A stretch of DNA of 64,000 nt from Apostichopus japonicus (taxonomy: Eukaryota > Echinodermata > Holothuroidea > Aspidochirotida > Stichopodidae), in NCBI RefSeq assembly GCF_037975245.1, contig NC_092579.1:28896666-28960665 (forward strand), given 5' to 3'. The notes beneath the pieces are model-generated. The model was not told where the DNA came from and ran no database searches. It saw only the letters and a list, made by a program, of their open reading frames with translations. A program made the translations under genes and the position numbers. Below, one piece after another: positions 17,241 to 29,841 of this stretch (position 1 is its first letter; each line of letters begins with the position of its first letter).

Positions 17241-20200
17241 ATGTACAACGTCTCTCGAGGACCTAGCAAGTTCACTGTGCAGAGCAGACGAGGTAAAATA
17301 GTTTCTTGTGTGGTTGGTTTCACATTCTATAACAATATGAGTGAAAGTGACTTAGCCTAACGTTGAATTAGAACTTAAGCCTACGCCTAACAAGTTAGTA
17401 CTACAGTAGGCTACACTACATAATATGATTAGACGGCCCATATGAGACTTGATCCCTTCCATACTATGACCTAGCATGCATACGATAACCCGTTTCGAAG
17501 GAAAATGTAGGCAATAAATTATCCAGTATGGCATCGCAAAATGCTGTACAAAATGGCAAATCGTTATCCAACTTAGTGATGGGCCTACACTAGAGATGTA
17601 TGGCAGAAACTACAGTATATCATATGAGACATGAGTGTTCAAAATATGAGAGCTCAATATTTGAACACAAAATTATTCCCTGAAGTGATCTTCTAACCAT
17701 GGTATGGTGCTAAGTGTAATCTTAGTAGTGTTCGCAAAATATATCAAGCAAAGGCATCCCATGAACAACTAGTACAAGTTGACTGTAGAAGATTATGTGT
17801 GAGCAACACATATACATGTATAAAGGTAGCATCCCAAGTGGGACACATTTTATGGCAGTCAGTGCTGAATCAGCATTCTTAATGTGTAGGCCTAGTTCAG
17901 CTTTGGTTGCAAAGCATCTGATGGGTGATTAAAGTATGTATATATGTTTTTTAGATCCTCTTGCACGCAGGAACTCGCGACAAAGCCATCATTGGCTTAT
18001 CAAAGCCGCAAGCTGACCGAAGTCAGTCTCTTACATTCATATTTAACGTCCATGATTATGAATTGTTAATTGTCAACAACTCTGTAACTGGAGGACATAC
18101 CTTAATCTTGGAGTGACTCGAACTTGGGACCTTATGATTGAAGGCACCGGTTGGCGTTAACCACTGAGCTAACACTCCATTGGAGTGGAACCTTAAGCTC
18201 TGATAGTAGGGGCCTAGTTCTATTTAATGGACAACGAATGTTTGCCTAAGATCAACCTACAAAGGCATGGTCAAATGGGCTACTTTTAGTACATTATTAT
18301 ACCTTTTGACCACACATTATCTTTGTATACATCTATCTTTGCAGCTGGTCAGCTTGACCCATCCTTTGAACAGAGAAACGGAAAGGCAGATCCACGGCAA
18401 AATATGAGGTATTGTTCATGACCTCTCAACTTTATGACTTCCTGTCTCTCCTTGGTTTCCTTCATTTCTTTCCTTTCACAACATCGATAAAGAACCTACG
18501 TTATCTTCCCTACTCATCATATGTACTTTTCTAATGATGTATCATAGGCACCCGTTATTGGATTTCAATCCTGTTCTGTTCATATGGGATAATAGATTTA
18601 ATTTTAGTTCATCGATTTAGACCGAGAAAGTGGAAGCCATGCATCAGTGGTGTATGTAGAACTTATAGAGCATTTTATTTGCACAAAGAATGCTAGATAA
18701 GTGCCAGATAGTGTGATGAGATCACCAGAACAGGGGCAGAAAGAAGTTAGTCCGTTCTTAGCACATGGCTAAGAAGATCATAGATGAGAGCTACAGCATC
18801 AGCTGTGATATGAAACCATGGTCTATTATGTTACGCAGTTAGATACAGGTTGTAGTTATTTTTAGGTGTTGTTGTCGGAGTGGGAAAGGAATCGGCAGAA
18901 GAGAAAGTAGACGAAAGGGCAGTTATATGTCCATAGAAATATAATAGAATTGTCTTTGTAATTTACATCAAAATTATACAAAAAAACCACAACGTACCGG
19001 TACTTGCAATCTTAGGGCTTAAGCTAATGCACGCAGAGGTACCTCCTTTTGTTAGTGTCAGGTGGTGTTGGTCTGGCCGCTTGGTACGAGACTGGTTAGT
19101 GCGCTTTCCACAGGTTAGTATTTATAAATGTTCAGGTAAGAAGGGTATTAATTCTGATTGATTACGATAGAGATGTCGGTGCTGGGCAGAGTTACAGGAA
19201 ATGGAAATTTAGGGTTGTTACAAAATGAAATGCAGACAGGTTCACATGTTACGGCAAGAAGGAATAATTCAAACAGCAACAGCCGAAGATCACAGAGGCT
19301 GCGTCATGGAAACAAGAAACCATGTGGAACTGTCCGTTATATAGGGATGACTTAAGTTCAGCCGACCGTAACCGCACCTTGGTAATTAGCATGGCGTAGC
19401 TTGACAATGAAGGAATCCAGACCAGCCACATACTTAGATCAATGGTAAACACGGTATACAGACACACAAGCAAATTGACTTTCCATTACAATTATTATAT
19501 ATTCTATGTAGTATCTAGGAAGCAAGAAATTGACAGAAACTTTACTATTGGTATTTTTACTGGCAAGCTGGAACCAAAATATATGTGCACGAATTTTGGC
19601 CGTTGGCAAAAAAGCTTACCTCGACTGTATTTTCTATGTCGACTGGCTCTGGGTATCACTCAGATGTGTTAAATAATTTCATGACATTTATGGAACCTTT
19701 CGTTTTCTTCAGTTTCCAGTCCCAAGCAGTGCCTACCTTCCATCAGCAACAGAGCAGCAAACGACATGACAACAGATTTTACAACAGAGGCGACCATCAA
19801 TTTACAACCAATCACCTTGACATAGTGAAACTGCTTTCTGATGGTATGGATTGCTTTAAATACTTTTTCAAAGTAAACCCATAATTGATTGATTGTTTTG
19901 AAGTCAAAACTCTCTGTGTATTTTATTAGGGGTGGGGGGGGAGGGGTTACTCTTACTGACCTTGTAAAATTGTGAGGGTAAGTCGGCAATTATGATTATG
20001 GATCGATTCGTCCAACTCAGCATCATAGAGAAACGTTGTACTCAAAGCCCAAGGGGCCAAGCCGCAGTGAATTAATCAGGTCATCCATCCGGAGTCTGTG
20101 CATGCAAAGTTCTTCCATACCACCCTCATTTAAATACAATAAAATTTCGACTGTCTCACCATTTCTCAACAATTCCAAGCCTTACGTGTTTTGATTCTGT

Positions 20201-23156
20201 ACAACGTGGTATTTTATACAGATTAATCATGTCTAAACTAATTGTGAAAAACCTTGGCAAGAGAATCATACTGGAACAACAATGATTGCACCGCAAGGTT
20301 TTCTATCAATGCCATCAAATCCAGGGACTCGAGAGATTATTCAACCAGAAAAGATAAATGCATTAGAAGTAGTAGTCCACTGCAGACTGGACTCAGAATA
20401 ATGGACAGGTTAGATGTTGCTTGTCATATAGTAGCTTTTTGCTTTTGACTTTTTGTGGTTCAGAAGAGCAGTGTGAATTGGCACTATGGCAATATCCCAG
20501 TCAATGTGGCAGTCAGTTATCTCAAGGATTTAAAGTTTTGTTTTTCTAATTGGACTGACTTCCTCTTCCTCCCTGTAGACTGGAAGCAAACAGAAAGAGA
20601 GCTGCTTGATTACAAACGTGGTAAAGGTAAGTCTTAGTACCAGAGGCTTTTTTTGGTTTCCATGATAATCGTAACCTATCCATTCATGATGGCGTATGTG
20701 TGTATGTTTGTGTGAGTGCGTTTGTGATGCCCGGCTTGTTAACACGATATCTCAAGAAGGGAAGTTCAGACCAATTTCATATATAGTGTGTAGAAGTACC
20801 ACATCGAGTACAAGAAGCCCATTGTTTGTAGTGGAGGTCAAAGGTCATTTGGGGTCACCAGGGAACAACACATACTTCAATAAAGGTCACCCCTGTTGTA
20901 TCGACACCAAACCTGCATACTTTACGGATGACATAACCCCTTTAGTCCACCATTCAACTTGTTCACTGGCATATGTATGTGTGTGTCTATGTGTGTGTCA
21001 CATGTCTATGTGCATGCTGGAGGTTTAGATCATCTTTTAATCGCTCGGCTCAGGAGGTGAAGCTGATGAAGTGATTGCTTTGCTTTTTCTCTTAAAGTTC
21101 CTTGACACCTCATTCTGTTTATCTGCAGGCAATAAAGTGGTTGAAGAACACGTTTGCAAAGAGGACAATCTACGAAGTAAGTCAATATTTCTGTCCTTAC
21201 ATTTATTGGTTTTCTGGAGGGGGGGGGGGTTTAGAGAAGGGGGACGGTGGGTGGGTAACACACCAGGTTATTGAGCATGGTGAACACAAAGAGATAGATG
21301 TAAGGGGATTAGTAGACAAAGGATGGAGAGAAGAAAGAAACCAACAGGGGAAGAGGAGAGGTAGGAGATAAACTGTTGAGGGACAAAGAGAGGATTAAGG
21401 GAAGAGTTTAGAGAATAAAACTAGAGAAGGGCAAAGACAGAAGGGTGTGGAGCAAAAAGGGTGAAGAGAGCTACAAGAAGAGGAGTGACAGACGGGGTGG
21501 GGTTGAACAAGGGGATAAGGAGGGGGGACAGAAGAAAAGTTAGTTTCGTTTTCGTTTATTTTATTTGTTTTTGTCACAACATATATACAACAAATGTAGC
21601 GAATACCGATAGTGATTGAATGTGAAAGGAAGTGCATCAAGAAACCCTTGTGGGCTTATGTCCTTCCTGAGTGTTGAGTCCATTAGGTTGAATGGAGCGA
21701 AGGTGTTGCATCCACAGTCTCTCTCTGCTGATTTGTACTAAGTCAGGGCGGATCCCATTTAGGAACATGTCATTAATGGTATGATTGGGAAGGTTAAAGT
21801 GTTCTCCAACCGGGTTCTCAATCTTCATGGTGTTGTCTGTGGATCTGTGAACATAAAACAGCTTCTTGAGGGTGGTTTTGGTTTCACCAACATACTTAGA
21901 GACTTGCTTGACACTCCCTGGGTTTGAAAGTAACAATGTACAGGGCAGGAAGTCTGCGGTTAAAGGGAGCATTTATTTAAATCGATTTGAAATCTGTTCT
22001 GTCCAATATGTAACCACGTATTTCTTTCTAATAGTGCAACTGTTATCTGTTGCTCTGTCCGAATGTCTGATACAACTTTTTTACATACAGTAAAAGGAGG
22101 GGGGGGGGGGGGCGTGTGAATCAAAAGTTAACAAAATTCTGATGACCTTTATAAAGCCAAGTATGATATTTAATTGTTAACATCAGTTTGTACAGGAATA
22201 GTAACAGTATTAATATTTTATATTAATATTTAATATTAATATGTAGCTCAATTGGGTCCATTGCTCACTCCCTACTGTCTGTATGCTTTTCTGTGATTCA
22301 GTCAAAAGCCTTTTCTGTGCTCTGAGCTAAGGCCGGATTAACGAATGGGCAACATGGGCAGTTGCCTGTGGGCCTCCACAACAAGGGGCCTCCACATAAA
22401 AAATATAAGGGAAATGTAGGCTGACACGTATCATCAAAATCAAACTGTGTGCGTTTTACGTCATCTACATATACGAAAGCCATATTCAATTGTAATTGTA
22501 TCTCTTTGTGAATGATAGAAACAGCTAAGTGGTTGTTTTCCTGGCATTGCAAAGCACACGTCGGCAGAAACATGATTGGCCTAATATTTAAAGTCATCAA
22601 TCTCAACGTCTATTTTCTGTAGAACTAGGTTAGTGGTTGGTTTTGAAACGTTGCAGTACACCCTCACACTGCGCCTGTCATCACCTTCCGCTAGGTTCCT
22701 GCCCCCAACTGATTTATTTTACTTAAAAAATACTGCACCATTTTGCATCTAAGCACCCTTAATTATTCAAAAAAATCCAAAGGGGAGGGGACACCCCCTC
22801 CCCTTAGACCTCTCCAGGACGGCGATCACTGGGGTGCTTTGGGTCTCCACTACCGAACGTTGCCCACGGGCCTCCAAATGTCTAAATACGGCCCTGTCTG
22901 AGCTTGAAAGTTTGGGCCATTGAATGACACGTTATCAATGATTAGAAATTAGTTCATGCCCCTAATAAGTCATATGTATTTAGAGTTAGTTCATGTCCTC
23001 TAGTAAAGTCTTCATCTCTATCTTCTCACTCTATTTTCATTTAAGATCCAAGATTAAGCCAGTTTCTTTCTTTTCCCTGCCCTTCTAGACTTTAAACCAA
23101 TCGACCTTGCTCAGCTTTCACTCAGCCAAATTCAGTTCGACGATCACATCTCTTGA
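17241..23156 (+). CDS. MCRIP: MCRIP family protein (FAM195; MAPK-regulated corepressor-interacting protein)
   Basis: Six exons (17241-17292, 18345-18408, 19713-19843, 20579-20626, 21129-21176, 23089-23156) join in phase to 411 bases: 136 residues plus stop. The N-terminus MYNVSRGPSKFTVQSRR matches the start of vertebrate MCRIP2. The middle (NHLDIVKLLSDDWKQTE) matches the conserved ENVRF..EAW block, and the end has NFKPIDL, matching the conserved F-x-PIDL of MCRIP1/2. In mammals MCRIP1 is an ERK substrate that binds CtBP, and MCRIP proteins associate with stress-granule/DDX6 factors. I cannot say which paralogue this is; an invertebrate may have one gene for both. Exons 4 and 5 are each 48 bases and also open in another frame (see rejected items). 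Human MCRIP2 is about 160 residues, so 136 is reasonable. Confidence 0.85.
17933..18174 (-). mobile_element. tRNA-derived SINE, copy 2 (MCRIP intron 1)
   Basis: Second full-length copy of the same SINE. The head reads GTTAGCTCAGTGGTTAACGC and the tail is again (ATACAT)-like. It sits antisense in intron 1 of the MCRIP-like gene. Differences between the copies are scattered substitutions and small indels, so neither insertion is very recent. Confidence 0.75.
20690..21020. repeat. Dispersed repeat with AGGTCA half-sites (MCRIP intron 4)
   Basis: This intronic block has GT-rich ends and contains AGGTCAAAGGTCA at 20835-20847, a perfect direct repeat of AGGTCA with one-base spacing, then GGGTCA and AAGGTCACC. 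Similar ATATCTCA and GGTCA-bearing text recurs near 24.1-24.5 kb and 42.3-42.6 kb, so it is probably a dispersed repeat. Confidence 0.45.
21637..21972 (-). pseudogene. GIY-YIG endonuclease fragment of a Penelope-like retroelement
   Basis: The minus-strand frame encodes SKYVGETKTTLKKLFYVHR followed by PVGEHFNLPNHTIND and DMFLNGI. This is the GIY-YIG endonuclease tail pattern (YVGET, then R/H, then HFNLPNH) of Penelope-like elements. No reverse transcriptase domain is attached, so it is a fragment. It lies in MCRIP intron 5, antisense to the gene. Confidence 0.65.
22329..22896. mobile_element. Non-autonomous hAT-like element with 8-bp target duplication
   Basis: The element begins AAGGCCGGATTA and ends AATACGGCCCTG, imperfect inverted ends. 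It is flanked on both sides by the identical octamer TCTGAGCT (22321-22328 and 22897-22904). Eight-base target duplications are the hallmark of hAT transposons. The 568 bases include G/C-rich words near both ends and no transposase. It sits in MCRIP intron 5. Confidence 0.75.
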
Positions 23157-24554
23157 TGAAACGCCTGCACCAATGAGTCTTGGTTACGTACAGATGTGAG
23201 GGAGGAATGATGCGGTTGCCAAGTGTACAAAAGCTTACCAGTTTTTAAACCTCCAGTGTCACTGGGGACCATTCATTGCAAAATAGAAAATCTATTTATT
23301 CAGAGTTTATATCATTCAAATTCATTTTGTGGTCACATGACCAGTCTATTCTCCACATGGCATTTAAATGAAAGATGAAGTGAATGTATTTTTGAGTGGA
23401 AAAAACGAAACGAACAAAATATATGAAATTTTGTGTTCTTTTGGTGTAAACCTTTTAATTAGTCATTGCAAAGCTAATGAAGATGCAGAAACAATGACAA
23501 AATCACCATCTTTTATATGAGATAGATTCTTGCTAATGCAGCTCATGGCTTAAAGGGTGTGAAGACTCACGCAAAAAGAAACGTCTAATGCCTGTACTCT
23601 GACCTAGTTTTGAATGAGCTGTAACAAAATTGTTAGACACCACCATCGATCCCAGAAAATACACACACAGCTTGCTACCGTCGGTAATTAGACACTAGTG
23701 TACAGTCAGTATATACAGCTGCGGTCAATACCCACAGCACAGTGTATAAACAATACAGCGATGGACATCTCATGTCCAGCTAAAGATAACAAGGTATCAC
23801 TTTTCATGACTGTACTGTCTGCATTTTGTAGTGACACGAACAAAACGTCACTTGCAAGCAACAGAAAGTTAACTTTTTCAGATGGCCGCACACGGTTTGG
23901 GGCGAGTCTTCAATGCCTTTAAAACTTATTGTCACTAGACTACCTACCAGCAAGCCTTGCAGACTAATTGGTAAAAAGAGGTCATTTTACGACCAAGGCA
24001 GGTCAGTAACGTTATCTCAAGAAAATTTCCCATGATAGCGTGCTATAATTTGGGTCTATACAGCAGCCTTTAATATTCAGGAGATGAAAACCAAGAACAT
24101 GCTGGCACATCTACACATCATGGGGCATTTATCTACCAAGTGATTTAACTTGTGTTTGTTGAGATATCATGTTTTCAAGCTCTTTTGACATCTCCCATTA
24201 AGCCCCACACATCTTGAATATTAATAAGGTAAAAATTGTAGTTGCAAAGACCATGTACTTACATCATCATACCAATATACGAACTTAATCGGATCTAAGG
24301 TTGCAGCGATAATGACATTTTAAGAATTTAACATCAATATTCATGTCATGGGAACCAAATCCAACAGGGATAGCTACACACATGGGGCATCTACCTACCA
24401 TGTATGACATTGATTCAACTCGTCGTTGAGATATCGTGTTCACAAGCTAGCCGTCACACGTTCACACATACTGGCACACACGCCAGCAATGGTTAGTGAA
24501 CCTTCGTCATAGTAACCAAACACCTCTTGGGGTACATTGGATGTATGTTTGGCA
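23157..24554. other. MCRIP 3' flank, no further gene
   Basis: This holds the MCRIP 3' UTR at its left end, then sequence with dispersed-repeat character: two related blocks near 24060-24200 and 24340-24490 share words such as GGGGCAT and GAGATATC. No coding exon is recognised. Confidence 0.45.
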
Positions 24555-25132
24555 TATGGAACACCAGATTAACATTTATTCAATGATTACAGATATCTCT
24601 AATTCATTTCCAGATATCTCTAATTGAAACATATTTGAGATATATATATTTGAGATATATATATGAATTAGAGATATCCAAAATTCAATTAGAGATATCT
24701 AGAATACAATTAGTGATATCCAAAACTGAATTAGAGATATCTAGAATTCGAATTAGTGATATCCAACTTCCAGATATCTCTAATACGAATTCTTGATATC
24801 TATAATTCAATTTTGGATATCTCTAATTTGAAATCATGAAATCAATTTTGGATATCTCAAATTATTTTCTTGATATCTCAAATTCAATTTTGGATATCTC
24901 TAATTCAATTCGAGATAACTTTAAATAATGTTTCCTTTTTGGATATCTTAAAATCAATTTGGGATATCTTAAATAAATTCAAGATATTGAAAATGCAATT
25001 TCTGATATCTCAAATTGAAGATATCTTCAACAATTAGAGATATCTTTAATTTAATTCGAGATATCTGAAATTAATTGAAGATTATCTCTAATTATGTATA
25101 GTTATGAATAAATGTTAACATGGCGTTCCATA
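24555..25132. mobile_element. Foldback element packed with GATATC palindromes
   Basis: The ends TATGGAACACCAGATTAACA (left) and, on the other strand, TATGGAACGCCATGTTAACA (right) are about 28-bp inverted repeats. The 500 bases between carry about 20 GATATC sites set in words like AATTAGAGATATC and CAATTTTGGATATC, in both orientations, so the whole element can fold back on itself. There is no coding content. No clear target duplication was seen. Confidence 0.7.
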
Positions 25133-25202
25133 CAAGCGTAGTATAGCTTTCTTCCAATAATATGATTTGTCCAACGGCGTGACTACTTGTACACCTTTTA
25201 CT

Positions 25203-25298
25203 TGCAAAGCATCGAAAAGTCGTGATGGATCAAGATACGATGGAAGATCTGGTTCATATGATTACGACAGTGGCTACTCTAGAAATCCACCCTAATGA
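25203..25298 (+). other. Exon-like stretch ending in tandem stops (RNA-binding-protein-like tail)
   Basis: One frame reads SKSRDGSRYDGRSGSYDYD followed by SGYSRNPP and two stops. The Ser/Arg/Gly/Tyr-rich ending resembles the tails of RNA-binding proteins. No convincing upstream exon was found in the 2 kb before it. It could be the terminal exon of an overlapping gene, an alternative last exon, or a retrocopy scrap. Confidence 0.25.
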
Positions 25299-28200
25299 GA
25301 TATCCAAGGTTCCCCATAACTGGTCTCTCTGGACCAATCTTTTAGAAATAATTTTATCTTCCAGGTTTAATGGGTACTATTCACCAAAGACAATCTTTCC
25401 CAAGCTCTCTTCCAATGGTAGTTTTTATTTTTGATAGCAAAATTATGGGGAAACAGAAAGAAGAGTGCCTCTCTTAAATTGGCTCTACATCTGATAGGTG
25501 TGCTATGGAGTATTGACCAAAGTTGAGCAGAGTGGTTTAAAAGTAGCTTATATGTGTAGTTTCATTTCTTCAGCAATATTGGTACTAACTTTATGATGCT
25601 ATGGTATGGGGAATAATTCCGGTTCAGAAGGAAACCATCTTTATCTCAAACAGAGACATGATCCTCTGTGGTACTTGCAGTTACACCTTTAGTCAAATAC
25701 CTATTGACGATTTATTCGTACCTATGGTTTCATGGTTATCTTGGAAATAAAATATTTACCTTCAATGGCAAAACTAATTGGACCTTTGTTGATGCAGAGT
25801 ACTGAAAAATGTAATAGCTAATTTAATGCATGGTTTTTGTTTTTTAATGGTATACACATTTTTGACTTATCTGCTGTCATCATTTCCTAGTGACATTAAA
25901 CCTGTACAAGCAGAGTTGTCACACACAAAGTGTCCTTGGTGTGTAGCATATTTGCATTAACATTTGGAAATTTCTAGTTTTCTTGGCTGGTCGGTTTTGA
26001 TTTCAAAATAACGAACAGTTAAGATTTTGTTTATGTAACTCATGTGTCTTATTAAGAAGAAAGTATCTGTGGTCAACATCTAAAGAAAATAAAAGTCAAG
26101 TATTAAGTAGTTACTCGCTGATTGACATTCTTGAAGATACATCATATTCTTGCTTCAAATGATTTCTTGCGATCTTATGTTGTCTCTGACTGAGATCTTA
26201 AGGGTACAGCGAGTTGGTACTTACTGGAAAAGATGTCACTTACTGGAAAAGAAGTTTCAACTTTTCAAGTCTAACTAATTGCCTTAAGCAACTTGACTTG
26301 TCTTTTATTTATATTATTTTTTAACTGCAGAAGAATAACCTTAAACTAAACAATCATTCCTGGCATCTTTATGCAATATCAGGCGTGTTTGTATGCCAGT
26401 GAGCGATTTCACGCGATAGCGTTACTTTAATTCAGATATCTGTAAACAGTATGAACTACATGCATTATGACCGATATGTCAGCACCAACCATATAAAGTC
26501 TGCAGAGCCCCCCTATTGGTATGTCTGTTAAGGTGAGTGGGACGTAGACCAGCTGGTCCTTCACATCTGATGCCAACGTGCAGGTATGATATATTGTACG
26601 TCGGCGTGCTAATGCTATTAAATATGGATGAAGTTGCATCATCTGGTTATGTCACCAATTGGCTGTCCCTGTTGTTGTGTTCCCTTACAACCATGATGTT
26701 TGCCCTTAACCACCGAGTCGGGAAATTTCAGAATGTTCTGCTGCCCCCATGGACCACGAATTGTCACAAGACTGCAGCAGCAGCAGATGGGTCTTTACAC
26801 CATAAACTTCCCATCTACACAGTACATGTACCGAAACTCCACTCGCCAACAACTCACGGACTCATGAAAACACCAAACTGGAGAGACCCTACAGTAAGAG
26901 TGTGGAAACATCAAGGAGATTTGTTTTTCTCAAATCAAAATATATTCAGAATTAAAAATAAAATAAAGCGCTGTCGACTCGTATCAAATCCACAGTTCTT
27001 CCAACATGTACTTCTACGCACATACGCAATTGAAACATCACAACAGTGGGAAAAAATATTAAAAATATAGTTAGCTGCAGGTACAGACGTTAACATGAAT
27101 TTGGCAGTGAACAAAGGAATTGGTGTGTGCTAATAAGGCCTACACAAGACTTGTTGGGGATACTCAGTTGTCTTCTCTTTCAATGAAGAAGTTTCAGTGG
27201 ACCAATGTGTGCATGCTCGTCCCTCACCCCTTTGCAAACAACCTAGTGCTTTGGTCATATCAAAGGGTTTCCCTAAGGGTGTCAACTGTCTTGAGATTGT
27301 TTGTGTCCAGTATGACCATCCAAGGTAATCTATATGACACCGGACTGAATGAAGCAGGGTCTTCATTTACTTCCTCTGCAACCTCCTTCAAAGGTCACCT
27401 GATGCAAGTACCGTGACAAGTATTGTTAACCCTGGGTAATATTGCAAAGCATGTTTTGGGCTTGAAAAGTGCATGGTACCTGATGATGGATAGGAAAATA
27501 AACACTCTTCACTGCAAGTTTGTTGTTAACATTGTAATCAATATGCATTTACAAGTGATCACTTAAAGGTATACCAGCATCTGAGGTTTAAAATATACAC
27601 AATACATTGCAAGTCAACAGAAACACTGTGCTATCCCAAATATCTTGACAGCTTCTTGCATTGCTGGGATACCAAAATGGAATCTATTCCCATTTGAACC
27701 CAATTCAAAAGTAGTGAATTGTGTGAGTTTATATCAAGACAAAAAGAATGACTGAAGAAAGCATCAAGTTTCACACCGTGTTTGTGTCTCATAGCTTTTG
27801 TGTATTATACATATTTCAAACCTCGTGCCTCGGTCTCCCTTCGATACTTGCCAACTGGACTAAAAGAGCAAAACCCGATCTGGAAGGTCTGCATTGTACA
27901 AAAACGAGCCCCAAATCTGCCTGACAACGGCTGCTGCCCTCACCGCCAATTTCGCCAAATCACACCACCATGTCTCCTGTTCTGCAGCAGACTTTCACTA
28001 TTTCATTAAACTATTACTCAAACTCTCTTTCTCTCGCTCTGCAAGGTCCCCCACAGCTACTGTATTGTCACCAAACTTTCTGCAGTGGTACACCAGCAGG
28101 TAGGTTGACAGCACACCCCGCCTGCAAAAATCACCAACTTTGAACACCAACTGCTGCAGTAACTGTCTCTGGCAGCAACAGCAGCACGGCCATTTTCTCC

Positions 28201-29841
28201 CTACCAGCACTTAACCTTGAAACAGCGGGCGCCAGCAACAGCAGCAGCTACAACCCCAACACCAATTGATCAGCCACGACACGATGCAGCTTTCCTCTTA
28301 ACAACTTTTACACCTTACAATCTCCGTCACCAACACTTATCACCAACCTGGATTGCCCTAGCGTATAAAAACAGTGAAGAAGAAAAAATTAATGGCATGT
28401 GATGATGACAAAAAGTACAATGTTATATTGATACTACAAAAGCCTTTAATTAACTCTCTTCACAAAATCACAATTTATAATTAAAGGTAAAAGAGAAAAA
28501 CATAAAAAAAAGGAAGAAAAAATGAAGACACTTAAAATGTTTCTACAATATGAATTACTGATATCCAGTAAACTAATTTACAATGTTCCCCCACCCCCAT
28601 GCAACCCCCCCCCTTTCAGGTCATTCTTCCCTTATAGTGGTGCTTGCATATAGCCTAAGCAATCTGCTCCATTCATGAGAGTGAACCCCGCAAGGGCCAA
28701 AGTAAGTAATAGAGGGTCCTCACCATTCCCCCACGACCAGAAATTTGTAAAGAGCACCATCAAAATTTTAACATGAATCTTGCTGGATGAGCAAGTTTTC
28801 AAAAAACCGGGTCTCAAGAATATATGGACAACATGAAATATTGATAATAACCAATTTTGACTGCTAACATATTTTTTTCCTAATTTATTGATGAAAAAGA
28901 AGGGGATTAAAATATTTTACAAATGTTTAAGCAGCTTTGCTTTGTCACACCTGAAGTTGTTGTTCTTTCTGCTTGATAGATTTACAATATAATGTACAAA
29001 CACACCTGCAATAAGTTCTAGCTAGAAACCTGACAAGTTTAGAAGCAGTCTGGCTATAACACAAGGAAGCTGGAAATCCAAAACAGATTTCGATCATGTC
29101 AGAACAAGGAGAGAGTCAACATTGCATATGTACAGAACAGAATATGGACATGAATGCCATAAAGAGTTTATTGCAACTGCTGTGCTGCAACAACAATCTG
29201 TTGTGACGTCACCACCCAAGATTCTTTGTCAAAAGCATTTCGATTCTAAGACAAACCCCTGGATAAAGGACCACTTATCAGACAGTGCAAACAAATGCAT
29301 ACTATGTAGTACATTGGGCATACACAAGGTATTTAATTGTTCATATTCAGTCCACAGGGAGAAGATTTGGACCTTGTTGGTGTCTGATCTCAGGCTTAAA
29401 ATTACAAAAGGAAAGAAAATGCACATTTAACAAAAGAGGTATGATGAATGAAAAGAGACACAGATGTTCCATTACAAACAGTAATCATTTCTACATAGTG
29501 AATCTCTAACAAACAAGTGAAAATGCAACAAAAAGAACTTGATTTTAAGTTTGAAATACTGTAACCATGGAAATGGTTAGCTATGGAAAAACATCCAGGC
29601 TTTTTTTCTGCAGATAGCTAAAGTTCCATCCAAAAATCTTTCTTATCATTCACACAAAATATCGGGCATATTTCATTCTCTTAATCTTACTTAAGTTCCA
29701 AATATAACGATACTAAAAAACAAAAAGATTTACAAATACCATGAGTCCTGTCATCCTTGATATATTCTCCATCAAGAGGTCTCACATGCTAGCAGTCATA
29801 CGAGGAACTGACGTATTCTTTCAGATGCCAGCTTATTGCAT
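25299..29841. other. Intergenic region between MCRIP and SRSF2-like genes
   Basis: The longest open frame (26537-27070, plus strand) has no family resemblance, and its composition does not look coding. CAGCAG-like runs occur near 26.77 and 28.2 kb. The right end should hold the SRSF2-like 3' UTR (minus strand), but no single poly(A) signal can be chosen. Confidence 0.4.

Noticed and set aside
19158-19355. 65-codon frame in MCRIP intron 2
   Set aside because: No good splice sites in phase with the neighbouring exons and no family match.
20254-20448. Candidate extra MCRIP exon between exons 3 and 4
   Set aside because: Every frame compatible with its neighbours meets a stop, while direct joining of exon 3 to exon 4 is in phase and matches MCRIP conservation.
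20579-23215. Alternative reading frame through the last three MCRIP exons
   Set aside because: It is also open, but only the chosen frame yields the conserved F-x-PIDL end and the ENVRF/EAW-like block.
26537-27070. 177-codon open frame on the plus strand
   Set aside because: No family resemblance, odd composition, no supporting neighbours; most likely a chance frame.
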